A model generated the notes under the pieces. That model was not told the DNA's origin, made no database searches, and saw nothing but the letters and a program-made list of their open reading frames with translations. Below, one piece after another: positions 1 to 6,800 of a stretch of 12,253 bases of DNA (position 1 is its first letter; each line of letters opens with the position of its first letter). Source of the DNA: Nitrosomonas sp. (GTDB taxonomy: Bacteria > Pseudomonadota > Gammaproteobacteria > Burkholderiales > Nitrosomonadaceae); assembly GCA_021774205.1 (NCBI GenBank), contig JAJFJI010000317.1, positions 1 to 12,253 of the forward strand, given 5' to 3'. The translations under genes and the position numbers were made by a program.

Positions 1-94
1 TTATTTCATCATGATACATATAATTATTTTCGATGACTTTCTTATAAATAGCCCATACATCAAAAAAATTTTTGTGCTTATTATCTTGATTCAT
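1..94 (-). CDS. N-terminal fragment of a probable class I SAM-dependent methyltransferase
   Basis: Reading leftward from an ATG at 94, 31 codons are open to the window edge and continue outside it. The peptide contains FDVWAIYKKVIENNYMYHDE, which resembles the short helical lead-in (W-x-IY-x-K-V-x-x-x-NYM-x-H-x-E) seen at the start of many small class I methyltransferases, before the SAM-binding Rossmann motif. That motif itself is outside the window, so the enzyme activity is inferred only. The ribosome site is weak (AAGG about ten bases before the ATG). The gene runs away from the 1-kb gap to its right. It could be another protein with a similar helical start. Confidence 0.45.
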   Translation of the reverse strand, partial: MNQDNKHKNFFDVWAIYKKVIENNYMYHDEI

Positions 95-218
95 TTCAAA
101 CGGCCTTATGTTTTATAACTAGAGGTTAGAGTTTCAGAGCCTTATAAAGGAGAAAGTTAACACAAAAAAGGAGCAAACTAACGCAAGAAATTCTTGATAT
201 TGCGACATAAAAACGTTG

Positions 219-252
219 CCGCGCTTTAAATACAAAAATATTTAAAGCGCGG
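219..252. repeat. Perfect 13-bp hairpin
   Basis: CCGCGCTTTAAAT (219-231) pairs perfectly with ATTTAAAGCGCGG (240-252) around an eight-base A-rich loop. Read on the minus strand, the stem is followed after a few bases by a run of five T, so it could end transcription coming from the right. No intact minus-strand gene lies directly upstream of it, so its role is open. Confidence 0.55.
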
Positions 253-488
253 TAGACAAAATTTGTGCAGGGACTAATGAGGTAGGAATGCGCGGATTCC
301 ATCAGGGTTAGCGGTAATTATTTAAACCTCATTTTAATGCCGGGTATATGGACGCATTATTCTTTTCGTCGCATGCGAATTTTTTTCTTGTTTCTTGTTA
401 TATGGGGCGGATCATATATGACCCTTTCTTGCTTTCTCTATTTTGTAAAAATGCCACACAAATTACATCAAAATACATTTTTCTATTT

Positions 489-523
489 TTGTCCACATTA
501 TCTGTGGATAACTTTGTGGGTAA
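489..523. promoter_or_regulatory. Cluster of three DnaA-box-like 9-mers
   Basis: A perfect DnaA box (TTATCCACA, minus strand, 503-511) is flanked by two one-mismatch copies: TTGTCCACA on the plus strand at 489-497 and TTACCCACA on the minus strand at 515-523. Three copies in 35 bases next to an AT-rich stretch (540-660) is the type of arrangement found at replication origins and DnaA-controlled promoters. No dnaA, dnaN or rep gene is visible nearby, so an origin is only one possibility. Confidence 0.4.
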
Positions 524-665
524 TTTGTAAATAATGGTTACAACTTACCTTTTCATAACGATATTTTATAATTCGATTAATTTTTGAACATTATATTACA
601 TGTTATAAAACATAAAGTTACGATTTGTTCTTGTATTTTTGTATCTTTTTGTTGGATAAATGGTT

Positions 666-681
666 AATACCGGGCGGTATT
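666..681. promoter_or_regulatory. Perfect operator-like palindrome
   Basis: AATACCG-GG-CGGTATT is a perfect 7-bp inverted repeat with a two-base centre, the form typical of sites for dimeric repressors such as TetR-family proteins. No regulator gene or obvious target gene adjoins it. It could be a leftover operator from a lost gene or chance. Confidence 0.3.
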
Positions 682-727
682 GTTGATAATTTAAAAATGT
701 CAAGCTAAATAAAGCCGTTTTTTTCTG

Positions 728-749
728 TTATTTCATACGAATGAAATAA
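728..749. repeat. Perfect 9-bp inverted repeat
   Basis: TTATTTCAT (728-736) and ATGAAATAA (741-749) are perfect inverted copies around the loop ACGA. A T-run (717-725) lies just left of it, which on the minus strand reads as A and gives no terminator signature. The stem is A-T rich and therefore weak as RNA; a protein-binding site is equally possible. Confidence 0.35.
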
Positions 750-1061
750 GTCGTTCAAGTGGTAGTGGGGGGTGGGACAGCTTGTTAAATTTTGTCAAAA
801 CCAACAAAGTGTTGTATTTAGGAGAATGATAAATAATCCAGTAGTGATTCATAATAACACTGGATAAAGCAATATTACTATTATTAAGATAGTGCTGCAA
901 CTACCATATTTTAATCATTGATTCTATGAAGTTTTTTAAATACCTTGGCAAGGTGTGTGCAATTCCCCGCAATATATGTCGCTTAGACAAAATCTCCTAT
1001 GGCAATTTTGCTAGTAACTTTATACGTCGCACCATAAGTGCTTGAAACTGTTTTTAATATC

Positions 1062-1431
1062 CTAAAATGTGCATGAGTTAAACGCACGTGATTTGCCGAA
1101 TAGCGAGTCCTGCTGTATCAAATAAATAGCTTCAGGATCAACAAATAATGTTTCTTTTGCATAATTGTCAACATTGAATTGCCCCGCAAACTGGGCGATC
1201 AAGATGTTATTAGTGTCATGCTTGCCGGTATCAGCGAATTTAAAATAGACCAGCGAATATCTGAGCCAATCAAGCAGATCTGGATACCGTGCAGACACTT
1301 TATCTTGACCTCATGCCCAAGTTGTGCAGTGCCCGGACTTGAACTACGAGCGCATCAGTTACGACGCCTATTCGGTCATCAAAGCTCAGATTTCCCAGGC
1401 TTGCATATGCTGCATTAAGAACACCACGCAT
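1062..1431 (-). pseudogene. Decayed, frameshifted coding remnant of unknown family
   Basis: Two adjacent minus-strand frames read like one protein broken by a frameshift. The first runs from an ATG at 1431 for about 43 residues (including SLGNLSFDDRIGVV and QVRALHNLG) to a TAA near 1300. The second continues in another frame for 78 residues (starting SARYPDLLDWLRYSLVYF, later DNYAKETLFVDPEAIYLIQ) to a TAG at 1062. The joined product would be about 120 residues. Neither half has a good ribosome site, and I do not recognise the family. A plus-strand frame over 1335-1435 (containing LNYERISYDAYSVIKAQIS) also reads smoothly, so the coding strand is not settled. Confidence 0.25.
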
Positions 1432-1463
1432 GCCTAAGAGGTTTCTTAAATTTGGCTTAATTT

Positions 1464-1528
1464 AACCTAAAAACCTCGGTTGACCGTTAGCAAAAAGCAC
1501 AACACAATCCAACCGAGGTTTTTAGGTT
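1464..1528. repeat. 19-bp perfect inverted repeat (MITE-like or terminator-like hairpin)
   Basis: AACCTAAAAACCTCGGTTG (1464-1482) and its exact inverse complement (1510-1528) bracket a 27-base spacer. It lies about 60 bases beyond the end of the oxidase operon, so transcripts from that operon would fold here. On the minus strand the stem is not followed by a T-run, which argues against a classical intrinsic terminator. The long perfect arms fit a tiny non-autonomous element or the end of an insertion sequence better. Confidence 0.6.
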
Positions 1529-1550
1529 TAAGTGGTAATTAGGTAATTTT

Positions 1551-1563
1551 TTGCAACAGAGCC
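1551..1563. repeat. Insertion-sequence-like terminal repeat half
   Basis: On the minus strand this reads GGCTCTGTTGCAA, closely matching the GGxxCTGTTGCAAA ends known from IS6-family elements and some IS5-family elements. The outer end would be at 1563, with the element body to the left, over the 19-bp inverted repeat and the decayed frames. I found no partner copy in the opposite orientation to the left and no transposase, so at best it is a remnant. Confidence 0.35.
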
Positions 1564-1589
1564 TATTTTATTCACTGTTTTCTGAGTTT

Positions 1590-3800
1590 CTAACGGGCAA
1601 CATCAGAACTCGGATGCCAGGAAAAAATAGCGTTATCATGAAACAATGGATCAAAATTATAAAATAATTGAGCGCTTGCTCGAGGTGCTTCAATTTCGGT
1701 CTCAATTGATGAATTTCCTTTGACCGGGCGTCCATGAAGGTAAGTTTTATCTACCCAGTAATCGCCGTTATCGCCAAGTTCACCCGTTTCAGGATTGAGT
1801 GATAAATAAGGTTTCCACGGCGGCGTAGGTGGAATTAGATCACCTCCCTGAAGATCAGGATTTCTCAGAAAACCAGGGAAAACCTGACAGCTAAATTTCG
1901 TTTGATTGGGATGATGCGTCATTTTTCCAGCTGGCATTTTGGCGACACCGAATGCTTCGGTATTAAATCCGATGAGTACCCCGTCACGTCCATCTGCATC
2001 TTTTAATGGATTGCCGGCATCAATGGGTGCACGTTCTGGATTGATTGGGTCGGGCTCAAGTTCTACTTCACCCTCTGAACTATCAGCCGATTCCTGGCAG
2101 GGTGCTGGTGGCGGTGGGGGCGGAAAGTCCTTATGACCAAAACCCGCCCGAATAAAGGCAGGCGGGCTGAAACGCCAGTATCCACTCACATTATTCTTAA
2201 AAACATAACCAGAAACTTTCACATCAAATTGATCAAAAAAGTCTGTCAAGTGTTGCTGGTCAACATTTCTCGGAAAAAGTCCGCTCTGCTGAACAACACC
2301 CCGGTGCGGGACATAGCCCCAGCCGGTTCGCCATAGCATTTCTGCAATTTTGGGTACGCCATAACTGGGTTTGGGACTGAACTTGTCAAAACTGAATTTT
2401 CCGTTGCCAAAAGTCTCTTTCATCCCGTCGGAAAAGCGCGCGCCAAAATCCACATTGCGATAATAATGTGTATGTCGATCCAGATTGATTACTTTGGTTC
2501 GGGTAACATCGCCTTGATCAAAATCATTAATGACGTCACCTTTGCCATCGGTATTAGGCTGTCCAACGCGTGAGATACCATAGAGTTTGTTATTAACAAA
2601 AGCAAGAACTGCATCAAAAGCGCCAATTTCGCGATCCTCTGGACTGACGCCGGGCAGATCTTTTATGACATCCCAGGCTTCTGGCGGCAATTGACGTTGA
2701 TTACGTGCAAGTGCGACCCATTCATTAAAGACACCTTTTGGCGCTGTCTGACGTTCATTTAACATGCGGGAGATTTCTGCACCTGTTTTTCCAGCAAGTG
2801 CCTGTTCGGCAACCCAATAAGCTTTTTTCTCTGGAGAAGCGATACCAATGTTCTCAATGAGTTGATCTTCCCTGTTTCGAACGACAAAGGAATATGAGAG
2901 TGGATCCCAGCCATTTTTCCCTCCTTGCTCGGCATCTTGTTCACGCACAGGTTGTAAAAATTGGATACGGGGTGGATGCACACCCCAACCCCAATTATAG
3001 ATGCCACGCAGGTTGATGATTGACGGGTATTTCACAGTTATTTCATTCAGACTGCCATTTGCCATCGAAAGAAAGGTGCTGTCAAATGCATGAAAAATAC
3101 GTCCAAATGCATCATTTAGAATCGTAGTAGGTGCTAAATCTTCCTGGATCATGGAATAGATGCGCCAGTTAATCTGAATCTCATCATAGTTATGAGCCAG
3201 TTTGGGAATACGCAGTAAAAAAGTATCCGAATCAAAGTTCTGACCGGCCCATAACATATTGATGGTCACTTCCCATAGTTTGTGTTGTTTACCGTCAATC
3301 TGACTGGTTATTGTCTTTCCAGTGTCTACCAGTTTTTTCATTTTATATTCACCAGGAATATGATCGGGTGTCAGTCCTTCTCCTTTGTTAATTTGATGGT
3401 ATTTGGTGTGCGCAAAATTATAATTTAATAACGGGAAACCATCGTATGCCTTGCCTTGAGTCGTTCCACGAAGTATTGCCCAGACCTCATTCGCAGCCAT
3501 TAAGTCTGCAATGGGCTGATTTCCTGCCTGTCTGGCTGTTCGGTCTAAATTCTCCAACGCCAGTTCTAAATCATCCCAAGGTGTATGAATATTCCCTGTG
3601 ATTGGAAAACCGCGCATGCTTCTTGCTTGGTCAAAGGGTGTAGATTTCAGTTCACTTGCATGCAGATTTGCTTGTTTATCTTTCGAAGGACTGGTATTCG
3701 GAACACGAATTTCCTCGTCAAATGCCTGCGATAAAACAGGATCTACAGAATCTGGGTAGACAAGATCAAAATCGGTCATATTGTTGACATTCTTAGCCAT
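1590..3800 (-). CDS. Conserved-looking 736-residue protein of unknown function, operon partner of the giant multicopper oxidase
   Basis: The start at 3800 is preceded by AGGAGAG six bases upstream, and an in-frame TGA sits shortly before it, so no longer N-terminus is possible. I do not recognise the family. The protein begins with a polar stretch, has no signal peptide and no membrane helix. Residues about 60-550 look like a folded, Trp/Tyr/Asn-rich body with the segments NLRGIYNWGWGVHPPR (263-278), NLDRHTHYYRNVDFGARF (439-456) and AEMLWRTGWGYVPHRG (486-501). A linker follows: a seven-proline run (560-566 region) then an acidic stretch (570-590). A second region (600-736) contains one of only two cysteines (C638). 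The gene starts 58 bp after the oxidase stop, on the same strand, so the two are almost certainly co-transcribed. It could be a cytoplasmic partner, a protein exported by a route other than Sec, or a structural protein. Expression is well supported; function is unknown. Confidence 0.85.
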   Translation of the reverse strand: MAKNVNNMTDFDLVYPDSVDPVLSQAFDEEIRVPNTSPSKDKQANLHASELKSTPFDQARSMRGFPITGNIHTPWDDLELALENLDRTARQAGNQPIADLMAANEVWAILRGTTQGKAYDGFPLLNYNFAHTKYHQINKGEGLTPDHIPGEYKMKKLVDTGKTITSQIDGKQHKLWEVTINMLWAGQNFDSDTFLLRIPKLAHNYDEIQINWRIYSMIQEDLAPTTILNDAFGRIFHAFDSTFLSMANGSLNEITVKYPSIINLRGIYNWGWGVHPPRIQFLQPVREQDAEQGGKNGWDPLSYSFVVRNREDQLIENIGIASPEKKAYWVAEQALAGKTGAEISRMLNERQTAPKGVFNEWVALARNQRQLPPEAWDVIKDLPGVSPEDREIGAFDAVLAFVNNKLYGISRVGQPNTDGKGDVINDFDQGDVTRTKVINLDRHTHYYRNVDFGARFSDGMKETFGNGKFSFDKFSPKPSYGVPKIAEMLWRTGWGYVPHRGVVQQSGLFPRNVDQQHLTDFFDQFDVKVSGYVFKNNVSGYWRFSPPAFIRAGFGHKDFPPPPPPAPCQESADSSEGEVELEPDPINPERAPIDAGNPLKDADGRDGVLIGFNTEAFGVAKMPAGKMTHHPNQTKFSCQVFPGFLRNPDLQGGDLIPPTPPWKPYLSLNPETGELGDNGDYWVDKTYLHGRPVKGNSSIETEIEAPRASAQLFYNFDPLFHDNAIFSWHPSSDVAR

Positions 3801-3858
3801 TATGCCTCTCCTACTTGTAATGATATAAAATGCTGTGGTTATTATTCAACATATGCGA

Positions 3859-6800
3859 TTAATCTGATAAAGGTTTAAGGTCCGGATGACCACCCGTTGT
3901 CAGTACGCGCATTAGCCCCCATTGCCCAATCTTCTGATGTGTTTGCCGATGATTACTCCACATATAATCACCCGTATGCTTATTGGGCCCACCTGCACTG
4001 GGAATACGTACATTAAGAACACCGGTGGATGGCAGATAGCGCGAACTGACACGGTCGGACCCTGGAATTTCTGGTGTCAATTCCCATTCATGGGCTTCCA
4101 GAGAAAACATCTGGGGTTGCTCACTGTATCCGCTGATGATGCGAAAACGTACGGGATCACCTGAAAAAACAGAAAACACATTGGTTTGGGGATCCCCAAA
4201 CTGATTGCTGTTATATATAGCTCGCGCTTGCTTCATATCACTCTGATTTTCAAACCGATCTTTATCCATAATAAGCCCGAACTGACTCAGTCGTTTTTTA
4301 ATCGGCTCTGCCCGATAATTGACCAGTGTCATTTTGTCAACTTCTTCATCGTATGGCATGACAAATGTGCCGATATCTGGATCGGCATCATGATAGACCA
4401 GCACAAATTCACGGAAATCCGCCATTTCTGGATTTTGAATGACCGCTTCTACACCACTGGTTAAAGGCAAACTTGTAAATGGATCAACGTAGGTCGACCC
4501 TTTGGGTTCCACGATCAGTGCGCCATATAATCCTTTAGCACCACTTTTCAGTGGACTACCAAAATCGCGGATCAAAACAGCGCCGAGTTCTTCATCTGCG
4601 AAATAGCGATAAGTTCGGCTTGCTGGTGGCAAGTTTGCATCTTTATGGGGTGGTACCGTTTGTTCTGGATTTAATCCGAGTGTAATACCCAATGATCCCT
4701 GGGGATCAAATGATGGACTATCTAGATGAAACGATGCATGTTGTTTCTTCGTCCGATTAGTCAGTTTTACGGTGATACAGTCTCCGCTATTGGCACGGAT
4801 AACCAGTGGATTAGCCTGCTTATCACCTGTTAGAACGGCTTCTACATCAGCATCCAGTACATACATTTGCCCCTGTTGATCAATGGCTGATGAAGTTGTA
4901 GCTGGATTATTCAATAAAAGCGCTTTATCAATTGCTGAAACATCAAAATGTTTGACTTCTGCATCAGCCGGGCAGGGGTTACCCGGATTTTGAGCGGAAG
5001 GCGGTACATCGACTGCCCCAATGAGACCTGGGAAAACACCTTTTGCCATGGTTGGTTCGCGCCCCGGCAATGGTTTAAGATCAGATTGCAATGAATCAAA
5101 AACGCGAAGAATACCCCAGACACCATCGCGGAAATGCCGTTGTGTTCCGTTGTAATATAGATAATCACCCGGTTTTTCCGCAGCACCACCAGCAGCTTCT
5201 ATATAGGCATTAAATCGCTCAGAGATACCAACGCCATAAACGGTTAATGGCGGTGAATTTTCCTGAAAACGTTCCCAGCGAAAATGATGACCGGTAATAT
5301 GGAATGGATGAATTTCTTCGGTTGCCGTAGTTAGCAGGCGGAAGATTATTGGATCACCAGTATAGGCTTGATACAGCGGTGTCGCCGGATCGCCATGTGC
5401 TATGCTACTCAATGCCAAATGATCTGGGCCATCTCCTCGGGATGTGCCCGCCCCTAATGGTTCCGCTCTGAGATTAATCGAACCTGTATTTTTTTGTTCG
5501 CGACCCTCCTGAGTGGGGATTCCTGTCGTTTGGCTGCGATCGGTAAAGAAAGCAACGAATTCACGAAAACTACCTTTTAAACCAGGCAGAACAGTCTGGT
5601 TTGCATCCACATGAATATCCATAATGGGACCACTCAAAGTTTCCTCGCCGCTAAGAGGATGATGATAAGTTGATCCTCTGGGTTCCGCAATAATAGCGCC
5701 GAATAGTCCGTGCCCCCATCGTTTCAGCGCATCAACATGGTCATGAAAATAGCTTGCACCCGTTTGACGTTCTGCAAACCATCGATAACGCACAAATTCC
5801 ACGCTAACGCGTTCATTCTTATTGTGTGCATGTTTAAGTGGTTCTCTCAGATTCAGAATGTTACTGCTTGAGTCAATCGTATCAATCACAGCTGTTTCGA
5901 ATATATCGGTGCTTTGATCGATGCCAATTGCTACCACTGTACCGGGATGAAATGAGGATGTATCACTGATACGTACACGCGTTGCGCCCTGCGCCACATC
6001 TCGCATGATTGGAAAACTCATCCCGTCGTCATAAATTGGGCGCGGCGATTGCTCAAAGGCAGCACCGGAAATCACACCATCTGAAGCTTGTACATCAAAA
6101 GAAAAGAAATGCTGGTGAATATTGGTTTTACTCAGCTCTGCGAGTTCACCTGTTTCTTCCAGCTCATTAACAAGTATTAGATCTACACAGTCGCCCTGAT
6201 TTGCTCGAATGGCTAAGGGCACCTTGAATTCCGGATCAGAACGTGCACGGTCCTCGTTTTCTTTAACAACAAATAGCATACCCTGATTGTCAGTGATGTC
6301 ATCGGTTACTTGAATAGGTGTTTGTATCGCATGAATTTTATAGTGCCGTCTTGGTGCGCCACTCGGACATAAGCTGTCCGGTCCATTGGCACCGGGTAGT
6401 GCAGGCTCGGCCCGAACATGGCCTGTAGGTTCCAGGTAAGGCGCAGGACCGTGATTCGGTGCAAAGGGTGGACGTTTTCCCAAATGCGGTCGCAGTGTTG
6501 GAAAAGCCAGTTTACCGGTTTGAGGGTCAAACTTGAGAGGAATGCGTTTGCCAGGATTACGTGAGGCAAAATTTGGCCATACATGTTTACTTTCCGGCTC
6601 ATTCATATACATTAGACCTTGCCGTTTCCAGTCGAAAACTGCAGCGTCCTGCATTGTTTTCGTTCTGCCTCGTGGTGGCAATTGTATTTCGACAATATTA
6701 TTTAGGTTGGAATTTGATATTTTGATGGATTGACCCGCAAAAGTGACTGTTTTGCTAATGAGTTCTTTTGAAGTAACCGCAGGTGATTTGCGATTTTTTC

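Larger units (their letters stand above)
95..1061. other. Gene-poor AT-rich gap with several dyads
   Basis: No convincing gene is present. Short open frames here lack ribosome sites and have low-complexity, Phe/Leu/Cys-rich translations. The stretch holds a 13-bp hairpin (219-252), a DnaA-box cluster (489-523), an operator-like palindrome (666-681), a 9-bp dyad (728-749) and a 7-bp dyad ATCCAGT/ACTGGAT (836-842 with 859-865). A-T rich sequence dominates at 540-660. No tRNA or rRNA was recognised. Confidence 0.6.

Noticed and set aside
337..534. Overlapping short plus-strand frames of 65 and 60 residues
   Set aside because: No ribosome site, Phe/Leu/Cys-rich composition typical of AT-rich non-coding DNA, and overlap with the DnaA-box cluster.
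926..1045. 39-residue basic plus-strand frame starting MKFFKYLGKV
   Set aside because: No ribosome site upstream and no recognisable motif; could be chance.
1464..1528. Classical rho-independent terminator for the oxidase operon
   Set aside because: The 27-base loop and the absence of a T-run after the stem on the minus strand do not fit; kept only as an inverted repeat.
4911..5189. Short frames on both strands inside the two operon genes (for example 4911-5189, 6306-6602, 8015-8296)
   Set aside because: They are shadows of the large oxidase and partner genes, without ribosome sites or coherent motifs.
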